Source: Hermodice carunculata | Lineage: Eukaryota; Annelida; Polychaeta; Eunicida; Amphinomidae | Length of the DNA stretch: 64,000 bases | NCBI GenBank assembly: GCA_964020975.1 | Contig: OZ026619.1 | Coordinates: forward strand, 98,445,148 to 98,509,147 | Reading direction: 5' to 3' | Shown: one piece after another, positions 1 through 15,171 of the stretch | Layout: each line of letters begins with the position of its first letter | Position numbering within the stretch: position 1 is the stretch's first letter | Translations under genes and position numbers: made by a program | The notes under the pieces: generated by a model | What the model was told of the DNA's origin: nothing | Database searches by the model: none | What the model saw: only the letters and a program-made list of their open reading frames with translations

Positions 1-569
1 AGGGAACTACCGTGTGTCTTAAAATGGTAGTCCTAGATTGAAGTAAATTTTGTTTCTTTTGCCGCAGCGACTCGAGTGCGAGCGACAAAAGGAGAGAATG
101 ACATTGATCTGACCCAACCACTACTTTTGTCTATCGGACCAACTTCCCCATCATTGATTCAGCGAAGTATTACTATCTGAACGTAAGCAGCTACCAGCGA
201 CCGGCTGTCTGTTTACTGATTTATAGTATTCTATATTACACCTTTAGCACTGCAGCCATTAACTATATTTTAATTCGAGGTTACGATACGAGCATTGTCG
301 CGTACCCGTGGAACCGGTCAGGCATCTGAGCAATGATTCTTTGCGGGTATCTGGTTCCAGCATACAAGAACCGGATATCCGAAAAGAGTATAATTATTCA
401 CTTGAATGCCAAGTCATGTAATGCTTCGAATGCCATTATAAAAAGAGCAGATTCTATCATTTTCATTTGTCTGCCTTTCGTGAAACAAAAAGTAGGGGAG
501 GACTCGCCTCTACCAGCGAAGCGGGAATTTTTACCCGAGCAGATTGTGGTGGTAAAAGCATCAAAACCA
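1..569. other. left edge, no firm gene
   Basis: No coding region can be supported here. The stretch lies directly upstream of a hAT transposase C-terminus, so part of it may be decayed internal sequence of that transposon. An open frame running from about 333 continues into the transposase match, but its first 70 or so codons match nothing I recognise. Confidence 0.3.
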
Positions 570-745
570 GCACCTGTCACTTTCTACCCTTGCCAGTATG
601 TATTTGGCATGCCAGCGACCAGCACTCCGTGTGAGCGCCTTTTTTGGACGCTGATAACACGCTTACAAAGAAAAGAGCAAGTATGCAGCCCGATATGGCA
701 GAGATGATTGCATTTCTGCATTACAACAGAAGTTCCCTGGGTTGA
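570..745 (+). pseudogene. hAT transposase C-terminal (dimerisation) fragment
   Basis: The translation contains GMPATSTPCERLF, the hallmark of the C-terminal hAT dimerisation domain (family pattern: PATSxPSERxFS). After a one-step frame change near position 640 the next frame reads DADNTLTKKRAS, then MQPDMAEMIAFLHYNR, which are the conserved continuation of the same domain, and stops at 743-745. hAT transposases are cut-and-paste DNA transposases, often with BED zinc fingers. Here only the last ~60 residues are recognisable; the RNase H-like catalytic core is not visible upstream. The frameshift, and a Trp where the family has Ser-Asp or Ser-Ala, show that this is a dead copy. The residue pattern is unusually clear for so short a fragment; the only doubt is which hAT subfamily. 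Confidence 0.8.
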
Positions 746-969
746 GTAATCACCATGTAGAATAATGATGAATGTGATACCACACTCACCCGTAACTGTG
801 CTATGAGGATCCTACAACCTAATCATTATCTTACATAGCTTATGATAGTGTACGTGATGACGAAATAATAGAATTGGTTCTTTGTTTATGGACTATGTAT
901 TGTATATACACCGTGGGATTGATCGAACAGTTGGTTTGCTTGTATGGTACTATTGGTAGCTCGTGTAAG

Positions 970-1062
970 TTTTTTTTTTTTTGGGGGGGGGGGGATCGGG
1001 TAGTACCCGGCCGGGTACCCGGATATTGCAAAATCCGAATTTTGGGTAATCGGGTATTTAAT
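970..1062. repeat. poly-T/poly-G run and GGGTACCC palindromic segment
   Basis: A T run and a G run lead into several copies of GGGTACCCGG and its complement (ACCCGG, CCGGGTACCCGG, ATCGGGTA). Clustered GGGTACCC-type motifs are common near the ends of hAT elements, and this one lies 250-300 bp beyond the hAT transposase relic. Inference: it may be the 3' subterminal region of that element. No terminal CAGTG-like end or target duplication was located. Confidence 0.4.
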
Positions 1063-1074
1063 CTTAATACCCCA

Positions 1075-4000
1075 CAATGCTCGAGTCACAGCAACTTTCA
1101 GCGAGATCTTAGTCGTAGCCCGTGGCCACAAAAAGTACGAAGGAAATTAAAACGACACAACAGGGTTGGATCAGAAAAATATATCACGGTGGGGGAGTTT
1201 AAAAACCACACACATACTGGGAATTTTTTTGAGAATGTATATATTATAGATACAGTGGTCTGCAGTGGTTCAATATCAGATCACGACCATTGACTTGCTA
1301 AATTGTTGTAAAACATGTTGTTCTCAGTTTAAACCTTTTCCATACAAGTCGCAAAACAAACTTAAAATGTTTGTGAAATATGCAGCCACAAAATACGCCC
1401 ACGTATGAATTCGTCAAATTTATACATTTACCATACCATGTCAATGTGAGTTCATTGTCACATCAGTACCTCTGACATCACAATTAAGGCATGTCAATCA
1501 CATTTTAAAGGCAACGATTGCTATAACTTCTGGATATAGCACCAAGCAGACAACTCTACTGCACGACTGAGCGTGTGTATACTAATTAAAACTGTGAACG
1601 TGCTCAAGGCAAAACATTGAAGACACGTGTGTGTTATTTTCCCGCAGCAAAGTGTATATGGTGAGAAATGGCCTCGGATTTTGTGATAACATTTTGTGAA
1701 ATCAAGCGCTGTAAACAAAAAGTGATATAGTATCAAAAATATTTCTATGTATGGTATGCGTGCGTCTATAAGTATGAAGATTACACCAGGTCGATTTTTA
1801 TGTGGTGAATTTAGGTCCGACCACATCGTAAATGTGCAAACGCTGCGGAGTATGAAATTGATGCATGAGGTTTTCGTTTTAAACAATTATTCAAACATAC
1901 CCGTTCATACTGATTAGAGTCTAGCATGAGATTAATATTTCACGAAATGTGTTCAGTGAGTGACAATGAATAAAACTGAAGCCGCAAACGTGCTAGAGCA
2001 AGGCATCTTGGCGCCAGCACCGAAATGACGCCGTCGAGTTAAGCGTATATACATGCATACGCAGGTATGCAACCTCGTCTTTTCTGAAGGCGCAGGCTAC
2101 AGCTACACATGGACGCTTGAAACTTCTTTCCGGACCCCTGGTACAACATGCATGCACAAGATACTAAGTCATATCATTGCAGCTTGTTTGGGGCATATTC
2201 CTCTGTACCATAGGTGTACGGACTGGAGCTTATGATGGAAAAAAAACATACAAATATCAGCACTGAGCAGAACTCTCTGTTCAGGATGTTCCATGTAGAA
2301 TATCATTAATTAGCAGCGTTTGAGCCTAAAGGTCGAGTCACATGCAGTCATCTTGCTTGGCTGGAAGAACGATTGGCCATGGCAACATCTTGGAAAGGGG
2401 TTCCGAAATGTTTGCCACGGCAAATGCAGACAGTGACATTACGTTAACCCCTTCGACCCCTCATACATACCCAATTTATAATTATTGTCTTATTTCGAGC
2501 TTGTGCTTCAATATGGCTTTTAGACGAGCGTTGTTAGAGCACCGTGTCCGAGTACCGTGTGAGTGGTCATAACGTTTCCGTGTTATGCACCCATACATTG
2601 CAAAGGAAAGCTGTTTTCCTGATAGAAGGGGTGATATATAAGTTTGGAAATTCTTGTCCACGGAAGCACAACACTGGAAATAAATATTCATACACACAGT
2701 CAATTGACTGGTTTTACTTCAAAAATTTCATTCTGTGTGTTTAACTTATTTTTTGGCCACCGGCCAATCGTTTAAGCATTCCTGAAAAGCGATCTATCTT
2801 TGACACATTCTAAAAACATTATTTTCCAGCGAACGCATGTCTGTAGGCGTGGAGATGCACATTATCACCAAAGCATGCAGATATCACGTTGAGATATAAT
2901 TATCTTTGAAATGTCAGTTGCATACAAACACCTTTTAACAATTAATTTAGAGGTTAATTCAAGCACATTTGCTACAGTTTACGTGCCATGTTATTCGATG
3001 CTTCTCGACTGAGTACCGAGAGAGGGGTTATTTGAAGTAAATCACATTTACGTGGAAAACCCATGTTGGTAACTGTGGGATGTGCTGACAACGAAACTGC
3101 CAGTGATGCGGCTATACGAAGGATCGATTTAGTTACTGCAAGTTTTGAAACCGTTTTTTCTTGCGAAGCGCTGGATAGTATTGGATGCCGAATTGAGTCC
3201 TGTCTAATTATTTCCTTAATCCGCAATCAGGCGGACTTTTTTCCTTCAGGTATTGCTCTGATATAATATTCGAGACTTATTTGCCTTTAAATGGTAGTGG
3301 CATGCATGTGTATGTATCGGTTTACATTTATGCCAGTGATTTGGAAGAAGTTGCTGTCACTGAGGAACCTTGTCTATTCCCTGCCCCTCAGGCTATTTGC
3401 CATCTGCAGGTAAAGCATGCGCAAATTGACTGAAATCACGAGACCCTGAAAGCCTGATAGAAATAAAGTCCGCTTTCAAAACAGTGAAATAACTGATTAC
3501 AGAAATTAATCATTCGATCTGCTGATAAGGCAGGCACCCACACACCAAGCAACCACACAAGAGTGAATCGACTGACCAGTCTATCAATTAATTAATCACC
3601 CAACCAATCAATTAAATTTTAGATATTACAGATCTAGAACTTGTACATTTGTAAATGCTGAAAGTCAAATCTTGACGGGCAAATATTTATACCTGGAATC
3701 ATGTGATAACTCCCGTACTTCCTCATATATTCTATATATTCTCATGTCAAAAGTGATGCAGAATATTTCTCCTCCTATCCTGGGTAATCTCCGTCAGTTG
3801 TAAAGTCAAAACATACTGTGCAAAATGCACATTATCGATGTAAGCAAAACATTATTTTTTGGAGAATTATAATTAAACCGTCAGAATTAATGCATAATTG
3901 TTTAGAGGTTTTTTTTGTATCAGTCGTCTTCTGAAGGCATTTGTTGAAAGCAGAGTATCATTTTCTTCCAAATGTTATATTCTTGTAACTTGTTTTTAAC

Positions 4001-5130
4001 ATGTAAGATGATATAGGTTAATCTCATTATTCACGACTTTATTGTAATACCTCTCTACGCCTGCATTAATTAGGCATGAAAGAAACCCAGATGTATGGTC
4101 CAGTCGGCCCCTTGTCTTATGGATTGGAACACACGTTGAAAACAAATTACGGACGTCACCCAGTCACGTAGTAATGGCCGTTTTTTCAACTCCTTGTCAA
4201 ACTTTTTCCGCAAGAAGGTGTACAATTTTTAAAAAGTACAGACCTAAAACAAAGCAAAAACAAAGGGTATGCAAAAAAAAAAAAAAAAAAAAAAAGGAAC
4301 AAAAACCCCAAAGAACTAAGAGAACTGTTTTGCAGGCCATTCCGCACTGCTCGAGAAGAGAAGGTAATTCGTGCATCGCAAGTGGTCAGCTGAAAGGTAC
4401 TGCATGGAAGGTAAGCTAGTCGTACAAGCCATGATGAACTGTACAGGGAAACTGGATGGGAACTGCTATCAAAACGCAGGCAAAATCACAGACTAGAACT
4501 GTTATATAAATGATTCACGGACTTACTCCAACTATTTGAGCGAATTACTTCCTCCAGCTGTATTTTGTGGAAAAAGATAAGTTCTTCACTCCAAAGCAAA
4601 CATAACCAAACAAAACTGAACCTAAGTCAAGAACGATGCTTACCAATCATTTTTTTCTATCCTCCACAATCAAGAAAGTAGTTCAATTTGCAACGAATAT
4701 TCTTTTGTTTAAAGTGAAAATGGTTCAAAATCTGAAAACAAGAAAAATTTCCAAGCAACACCAAATTTTGGCAGTCAGTCTGACACCTTAAGCCACCATA
4801 CATTATTAAAGCTTAAACATGCCACAGTGATTTCTTCGAACTAGACAAAATTTCAAATTTCAGTTTCACATATTATGATCAAGCAGATTTAATTTCATAT
4901 GTTGAATACAACAATGGACAACTTACCAATCCCGTTTCTATTAGCAGGTCAATGTAAGGCGTTTCTTTTTCCTTTTTTCCCCGAGTATCTATACTGTCAT
5001 GTCCTGAGTCACATCCTCTATATGTCTGTCTCTGTTACTGTGTAGTACTGTGCCATGTGTTCTTCTTTCTCTTTACCTTTTTCTCCCCCTTTATATTTTG
5101 AGAAGCTCTGAGTATACAATGTACATATTA
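1075..5130. other. long gene-free stretch
   Basis: Four kilobases of AT-rich sequence without a supportable gene. Open frames of 60-121 codons occur (for example 1521-1886 minus and 3063-3266 plus) but show no motif, splice context or family resemblance. A 22-24 base A run lies at 4277-4300. Confidence 0.4.
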
Positions 5131-5132
5131 TA

Positions 5133-5133
<1 letters not shown>

Positions 5134-5212
<79 letters not shown>
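5134..5212. repeat. (AT)n microsatellite
   Basis: About 79 bases of nearly perfect AT dinucleotide repeat. Confidence 0.97.
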
Positions 5213-5214
<2 letters not shown>

Positions 5215-6887
5215 TACGTGAGAATCTATATTGTTTACTGTTATATGACCTTTATATTTTTTTAATTTGCGAGAGGGATTCATATAGGCTTTGCCTTTTT
5301 CCCAATAATCGCCTTTGGTCTATAAATTATGTTTAAACCAAAGATGAGCTGATTTGTTGAACAGTCACGTACAGAATGATAGCAGTTGCTATGTATGTTT
5401 TTTAAAGTGCGGAGTCTCAGTATGCAAAAGGTACTTGGAATTCAACATACAAGAAAGGATATAACCAATGAAAGTACAAAGCTCCACGGAAGTGGAGCAT
5501 ACCGGTATATCAATAATTGTGAATTGTATATAGGGAGTTTGACTCGTAACATCCAAAAATGTAACCCTTTATTCCACTGTGAGATCAGTAAATATTGAAT
5601 CTAATACTGCCTGCTTTTTCCATATTTAGTCATCATAGGAGATCAACTGATTTTTATAAATTCCTATTCTGATTTGTTGTTATACATGTATATAGTTTGG
5701 ACATTTATCCCAAGAAATCGCACCTATTCATGTTGTTTGACGGACACTTGTCTCCTTAGTGTGAGCCTGACGGGTATCCGGTACGGATCTTGCGTGCTTT
5801 TTCTATGCATTTGTCAGGAAAGTACCACGAAACAGAATAAATTAAATAGAGCAATCACGCAGGAGCGATAACTGAACCTCCTTTTAGAATGACAGGTGTT
5901 TCCCTTTCTGTGAAAAGACAGATAAATGTTTGATTTACGTACAATAACAGGCAAAATAGAAACTAAATTATAATAAAAATAGTTGAATAATTCAATTTGA
6001 ACTGTGCTGTGTCCTCTGTCGTCACAGCAAGGATGTGCTTAAGCATCATGTAACAGTGAAGCCATTGTGGTTAAAATAAATGACTGCTATTCTCGTTCAA
6101 AGGCCTATCCTACATTATATAATTACACGTTTCACAGACTATTGATGGAGGTTTCCCTTCACCCCAAATAGCAATTTGGCAAACAACCTCATGGATATAA
6201 ATTGGTAGTACACCGTTACATCAAGAAATCAGATCGGTTGCCTGCATTGCAGACCTCATGGGGGCACAAAGAACCTATAGTAAACCAAATTTGTTTGGTT
6301 CCTGACCTGGCACACTGAGCCTCTTCAATGTCTGCAAGACACCGGGGGCTGCACGGTCTAGTAAACAACCAACTTGTTTTATGGGGTCATCGCTGCCAGC
6401 GATGAAATGATTTTAGGACTATTAAATTTTGTATAATGTTTCATAAAAGATGTTTTGTATATATAGGGTTTGGAGATAAAGCCAATCAAATGTAAGATTG
6501 TATATTACGACATTTTAAGATTCTGTCAAAAGGACTTCAAATGGTTGTTCTTCTGAATAAATATATTTGCCCCCCCCCCACCCAAAATAAAATGATGGCA
6601 CGGTGAATATGTTGCCAACTCAAAAGTTGTCTCGACCTTGGAATCTGCCAAACAAAGCAACTTATTGTCTTTATTGCACCACCAATTTTATTTTTCTGAA
6701 TTGACCCAAAAAAGACAAATTTTGCGATTCGCAAATCCATATAAAAGAAAAAGTACAGAGTATTAATCATAACTTGGAAATTTGTCTCGGTTTTTATTCT
6801 CAGTTTTCCGAATGAAAATATCGGGGAACAATTGGACAAAACCTATCCCTTTCCTCAGTAGCATAACAACAGGCCAACATCTAAACT
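5213..6887. other. gene-free stretch
   Basis: AT-rich sequence without recognisable coding, RNA or transposon content. A 9-base C run followed by CACCC lies near 6570. Confidence 0.4.
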
Positions 6888-7084
6888 GGGTAGAATAGGA
6901 ACGGGTCAACAACTTTCCTTGATAGAATAAGAATGGGTAACAGGGTTCCTTAGCAGAATAAGCGCGTGTGAACAACTCTCCTTGGTAAAATACGAACGGG
7001 TCAACCACTTCCTTGGTAGAATACGAATGAGGCCATAACTTTTCTTGGTAGGATAAGAACAGGTCAACAGCTTTCCTTGGTGCA
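6888..7084. repeat. minisatellite, ~32-bp unit
   Basis: About six imperfect head-to-tail copies. The shared pattern is GGTAGAATAAGAACGGGTCA followed by ACAACTTTCCTT. The copies differ by substitutions and 1-2 base indels. Because the unit is not a multiple of three, the open frames across it on the minus strand (repeated TRSY-like peptides) are a by-product. Confidence 0.85.
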
Positions 7085-7525
7085 GGTCATGCACAGTGCT
7101 CCAAACCTGCGACAAAGAAAACTGCTAGCCTGACATATGCTGTCATGGTTGGGCTTATCCACAAATCTCCGCAAAAGGATTTCTATTGACAGGGACGCTA
7201 GGTGCTTAATAGTAGCAGGAGACCATTACGTGTCACTAAAGCAGACGACAATTTTTATCCCGCCGCTTTTGGACGATTTGCGTGGAAAGGGATTAAATTC
7301 TATCGCTGGTGAGAAGTTAAGATAAGGAATAAAGGAACACAAAGAACGTAAATCGCACAGTGGAGATCTGCAGTTCATCTTCAGAGTCTAGTTTGTCAAA
7401 TATGAAAATGTAGATTTTTTCGATGATAAGAAATTGTGAAAACCTTATTTCATCGTCAAGACTTTTACATCATATCCATGAGAACAAAAGTAAAGCACAC
7501 TTGTGAAATGTTTGACGTACTCAGG

Positions 7526-7910
7526 TACTGTAGTCTGTGTGGTGTCACTGCTGTTTAATGAGGTAGAACTACTTGCTTGTGTGGTGTCACAATAGCTGTA
7601 TGGGGTCGAGCCAGTTGCGCATGTAGTGCCACTATTGCTTAATGTGGTTGCGCTCCTTGAATATAAAGAGCGTTATTTCTGCTTAATGTGGTTGGATTAA
7701 TTGCATGTATAGTGTCAGCACATTTAAATGGGGTTGAACTCACTGCATATATAGTACCACCATTGTTTAATGTCAGTGAACTTATTGTATGTATTGTGGC
7801 ACCACTGATTAATGTGGTTGAGCACATTGCCTGTGTGGTGCCACTGCTGTTTAATGTGGTTGAGGTCACTGCCTTTGTGATGCCAAGACTATTTAACGTA
7901 GCTGAGGTCG
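7526..7910. repeat. minisatellite, ~51-bp unit
   Basis: Roughly eight divergent copies built around TTTAATGTGGTTGAGCTCA and TGCCTGTGTGGTGCCACTG. The unit length is close to 17 codons, so an open frame on the plus strand (7688-7969) gives a 17-residue repeat (for example PLFNVVEVTAFVMPRLFNV). There is no signal peptide or other coding sign, so I treat the frame as a consequence of the tandem array. A real repeat protein cannot be fully excluded. Confidence 0.75.
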
Positions 7911-7924
7911 CGATATCACCTAAA

Positions 7925-9130
7925 GTACACTGGTCCCCTGAGGCAACAAAGCAGGTAACATCTTACTAATTTGCAAATATCGAATTGATTACTTTTCGTG
8001 ATCATTCCGGGCATATGATTTCGTTACAATATAAAATTGTGAACCAGATGTGTGCTGTTTTATGCTGTATTGAGTAAACTGGTGCTTCTACCGCAAGCAG
8101 TGTCAGTATGAATGACCATGGCACCACGCTGCTGTGGCTGAAGCCCTTGCGGTTGCATTGTATTTAATTTATTGTGATATTCGTGTGCTCCAATTTATAA
8201 GGATGATAAAGGTATGCCACACGAGTATGTCTGATATACGCGGGTATTGGTTTGGCTTCAAAGCCAGTAACATTTTGTTTCGATTATTGTAAACAGGGCA
8301 TATCACCTCCATCTTGAGCTTTCAAGAAGATCAGACGGACTTTGAGGGCTCGAATGCCTAATGTTTAATCTGATTGATCCCATCCGGGCCTCCTATATGA
8401 CAGGGGTTGGTGATCAACTGAACATAACAAAAGAAAAGAACAGCTGAATACCAGATTCAATCTGACTATGTACTCAAAGTTCTGCAGGCACAAGCATTAT
8501 TTTGAATGGCTCCTTTGGTTTAATACTAATTGCAAAGAGATCCCTGAAAGTGACTGCTGGCTTTTACACCAGTTTAATAACGGTGCACCTGGGCTGCATC
8601 CGGTTTTAATCTGGCAAGCAGGTGAAAGTCTCAAATCGGTCGAGCCATAGACGTGTATCTAGGAACCATATTAACTTACAGTTGATGGCTTTCTTGGCTT
8701 CAGCCTGCTTTGCTAACAAAGAGGAGCCTAAGTATTGAAGCCATAAGCCCCATGCCCTTAAAATGTACATTGGTGTATCCGTCTACAGCGAACTAATGGT
8801 CTTGAAGTAGATCTTCCGAACTGGATGGGATTAAAATATCAATTTCAAACTGAGGTTGACTGCCTTTACACAAGCCGCTTTGCTGAGTGAGCTTCGAACT
8901 ATCTTAAGTGAATCACAGCTCCGACAAATTAATATTCCTACGGGAGACAAAAAAAGCCATTAGGAAGATTTGCAATGAAGGAAAACTGGTCTGATATTAA
9001 TTTTCTCTTGGGTCCCACACAAAAACATTTCACTCCTTTGCACTTGAAATAAAGCTGCTTCGTGCACCTTCCATAAAACACCTGGTGCGCTACTTTGATC
9101 CGGAAGGCTGCAAACGCCATTCTTAGTATC
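7925..9130. other. gene-free stretch
   Basis: Unique-looking sequence of slightly higher GC. Two 60-codon open frames (8468-8650 plus; 8938-9120 minus) have no recognisable domain. Confidence 0.35.
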
Positions 9131-9339
9131 TTGAGCTCATCATATGTATACGAATATTAACAGTTTTGTTAACTCGTTAGGTTCTGATCAGTGATTTAAA
9201 ATAACATTTACTGACTACATTCTCTTACCTTGAGCTCATCATATGCATACAAATAATTACAGTTTCACTATTAACTCGTCAAGTTTTGATTAGAGATTCA
9301 AAATGTCACTTATTCACTCCGTGCCTCTTCCCTTGAGCA

Positions 9340-9354
9340 TGTCATATATACATA

Positions 9355-9445
<91 letters not shown>

Positions 9446-9492
9446 GTGTGTGTATGTATGTGTGTGTCTGTGTCTGTGTCTGTGTGTCTCTT
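9340..9492. repeat. (TA)n-(TG)n compound microsatellite
   Basis: About 100 bases of TA repeat followed by TGTG/TGTC repeat. It starts inside a satellite unit at its CATATGTATAC segment. Confidence 0.95.
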
Positions 9493-9707
9493 TGTCCATA
9501 ACCACTTCCAAGTAGTCATTGCCCTATTCCGCAGTCCGAACTCTCTACTCTCCATAAGCTAACTTGTCATTGTCTAACCTATATACATATGTAAGTACTG
9601 TTATCCATATCGCACAAGTTTTCTGTAGAATTTTGACATAAGCTGTATTAGCCCAAATAAAGTTAAGGGTCCTCAGCTGGGTAACTACTCAGAACATGTT
9701 TTGGAGC
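9487..9707 (+). repeat. dispersed repeat R2, copy 1
   Basis: About 220 bp that is clearly the reverse complement of 50657-50893. Shared landmarks in order are CTCTCCATAAGCTAAC, TATACATATG, AATTTTGACATA, AGCCCAAATAAA, GTAACTACTCA and a GGAGCC end. No coding content is seen. The class is unknown: no inverted terminal repeats are visible. Confidence 0.8.
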
Positions 9708-10122
9708 CTATACCCATACATGTCCCTCTGAGTAGCGGCTCCTTTTGGCTCCTTTTCCAAGCTAAATATTCTGCAAAGACAACCCACATTATAATTAATA
9801 AATATGAACATGGCAAATGATGAATTAGCTAAATACGTAAAGGGTTGCTTATAAATGCAGAGCTTCATTATGAAAGAAGAATACCTGTCAAACAATACAC
9901 AATTACTAAATTTGTATAGTACAGGTTTAGATAAAAACAATTTGACTTGCCTATGAACGAGTATGTACCCTTTCTAGCTGGATAGCTTTTCCTAGTTAAA
10001 CCACCTGCCAGAGTAGAACTCAAGTAGAAACAAACTGGAGCTTCATACTCAGTCCCAGTGATTGTGAAATAAATAGTTACAGCTAGACCACCTGTACAAA
10101 ACAAAGGGAAATCCTAAAAAAG

Positions 10123-10125
10123 TAC

Positions 10126-10210
<85 letters not shown>
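10123..10210. repeat. (TA)n microsatellite
   Basis: Nearly perfect TA repeat beginning with ACATATGTATA, the same site in the satellite unit as the array at 9340. Confidence 0.95.
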
Positions 10211-10212
<2 letters not shown>

Positions 10213-10261
10213 CCTTTTGTCAACCCGTTAGGCTATGATCAGCATTTAAAATGTCTTTTAC

Positions 10262-10959
10262 CAGGGACGTGTAATCCCTTTAGTGGTCAACTGGGCGCGA
10301 CGACTACAAAGCGTGTTCACTAGCGCCGCTCAAGTTAATCCCCCTGCTCAGTCCGTTTGTTGTTCCATCTATGTTTCCGCGTTCGGTTGTATCGGGTTAC
10401 ATACATCAGGCTTAGTCGGGTGTGCTATTGTACCAAGTGCAAAAACGGAGAGTTTTATGCGTGCGCAACGAGTCTCATCGTTTGAATCAGAACCGTGCGA
10501 GTCCATCGATGTGTTTTTCGTTGAAATCGGCCGATAAAAAGGCTAGTTTTTGCATTTTTTCTGTCCAAAATGATGCAAAGTTAGACACCTCGCGTGCGTA
10601 ATAACTCCTTACGCCGTAATCAGCAATAACAAAAATGTAGTTTTAGATGGATAGTGTATGCCGGTAGAATCATGATGGTGGTTTCATTTCTTGCTGCTGA
10701 GTCCGGCGTAACGCTAAATTTTGACTTTAAAATGTGAAACAAGGTGAAAATTTTGCACATTTCAGTCGGTGACGCGATTATTCTCACCTTTCATCGCGTG
10801 ACCTGGCCCACGAGACTGCCAGCGACCAGCGCGGACCGTGGTGTTGTGTTTGTTCAGCACTGAAGGTGCTCGCTCAAACACCCGATCACTTAAGCAGCGG
10901 CAACATAGATGGTACAAAGGGGCCCCCGCCGTTGGTAGTCCATCTATAACACGTCCCTG
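10262..10959. mobile_element. non-autonomous inverted-repeat DNA transposon (hAT-like MITE)
   Basis: The 698-bp element begins CAGGGACGTGTAAT and ends ATAACACGTCCCTG, so the termini are inverted copies (CAGGGACGTGT then A/T, then AT). The 7-base direct repeat CTTTTAC immediately flanks both ends (10255-10261 and 10960-10966), and a satellite unit is split at that point and resumes afterwards. Subterminal inverted matches also occur (TCCATCTATGTT near 10367 and AACATAGATGG near 10903). CAGGG termini with a target duplication near 8 bp suggest the hAT superfamily, although 7 visible bases also fit other families. GC content is well above the flanks. The open frame at 10283-10537 has no transposase motif, so the element is non-autonomous. 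Confidence 0.85.
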
Positions 10960-11149
10960 CTTTTACTTACTCTGTTCCTGTTACCTTGAACATGTAACAT
11001 GAATACAAATTGTAACAGTTTCACTCTTAACCCTTACTTAATTATCAGTGATTTAAAATATCAATTACTCAGTCCATCCCTCTTACCTTCAGCACATCAT
11101 GCGTATTCAAAGTTTTGCTCTTTACCCGTTAAGATATGTAAGTAGTCAT

Positions 11150-13960
<2,811 letters not shown>

Positions 13961-13964
13961 GCCC

Positions 13965-14130
13965 TTCACTCCGTACGTCCATATGAAACGTGCAAGGCTA
14001 ATCCCTCTACAAACCAATCCGTACGTTCAGGTACAACATGCAATGCTATAGCCATCTACAAGCCAATCCGCACTTTCTTGTGCAACGTGCAAGGCTAAAA
14101 CCCTCTACAAACCAATCCCTCAGTCCCTGT
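13965..14130. repeat. short tandem repeat, ~57-bp unit
   Basis: Three imperfect copies of a pattern with CCCTCTACAAACCAATCCGT, then ACGTTC, then AACGTGCAAGGCTAA. The last copy is truncated. Confidence 0.75.
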
Positions 14131-14139
14131 CTATTACGG

Positions 14140-14942
14140 CCAGTTCTTAATGCCCCTGGTACGGTGGCATCCGGCAGTGTAACACTCACACAATTATATT
14201 TTTGTCAGCTGTAATTGCCAACGCCGCCCATGCAGCCGAAGATATAATTGGCAAAACAATCTGGATAAATATCTCCACATTAATAGCAGTATATGCTATG
14301 CATGTTTCCGGCCATTCAATGTACAAAGGGTCTAGATACTTTTAATTGATTTTTTTAGAAGTTGTCAAAGGTTGCATGTTTCTACACTTAGGAGAAAGCA
14401 TTCCCGGTAGTACTTCACGTGCTCCAATTGATGTGTGGTTCTCTGGAATCAAGTGGGTGTTCCGAGGGCAATTTGTAGACCATGGATGCACTCCGGTGTG
14501 CATGACAGTCTACTCCTCAAAAACGTCAGTACTGTTCTTAGACTCATAGACCTCAGGCTCTAGTCTGCGCACGATATTACTTATAGTGCAGAAAGAAACC
14601 TCCCCACTATAGACTGATTTGCCTCACGTGAAGAATTGATTCCCTTGCCATATGGTTATACCCAGTCACTGGAATCAAACATCTCTCTATCTACATTCAC
14701 TGATCTGTGCTGACCATACATCTCTTCTTTAGGCTTCCGAAGCTATGTTATGAGATATCTGGGCCTCGGTGGACAATTCTTTTGTGACGTGCACAACAAA
14801 GAGAAAAGCAGTGTAAAAAGTCGCAAAGGCCTCAGGAGTTAGCTACCATGAAGCAGAGTTGTTTTAATGCCCAAAAGGCTTGAGAAGAATGATAGGTCCT
14901 AATGGCTCCAGGGGCATGCCTGAGCCCACAAGATCGATATCG
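14140..14942. other. gene-free stretch
   Basis: No supported feature; one 67-codon open frame at 14346-14549 without motifs. Confidence 0.35.
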
Positions 14943-15171
14943 TCAATATTCTTGGCCACATATCATGTTCCAGAGTGTTTTCTTCGCTACAACCACGGCA
15001 ATAACTAAGAGGCCGTTTTCTCGAGTGTGAAAACCGCAGACTCCTTCCTTATTTCTGGACGATAGAGATGTCCCGTCTGGAGTGGTGCTTATCCGCTCTG
15101 CCAGAAGCATTGTGAAAGTATTAGCCAAACGACCTGTAATTGAGCCCGTGAACAGGTTGTCTAATGCCACT
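14943..15171 (-). CDS. unrecognised candidate exon (75 codons)
   Basis: I do not recognise this frame. On the minus strand a 75-codon open frame (VALDNLFTGSITGR, then FTMLLAERISTT and further) starts right at a possible splice acceptor (AAATTGCAG) and is distinctly richer in GC than its surroundings. No membrane segment or catalytic motif stands out. The acceptor lacks a good pyrimidine tract, and the frame has no ATG at its start, so it could only be an internal or terminal exon. Chance is a real alternative; no neighbouring exon was identified. Confidence 0.2.

Noticed and set aside
2367-2772. Inverted pair AACGATTGGCC / GGCCAATCGTT suggestive of a MITE
   Set aside because: The match is only about 12 bases and does not extend; chance is likely at this spacing.
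9303-9555. Open frames of alternating Ile-Tyr or Cys-Val, also at 12703-13054, 15438-15787, 44015-44230, 53976-54170 and 58878-59367
   Set aside because: They are translations of TA, TG or CA microsatellites.
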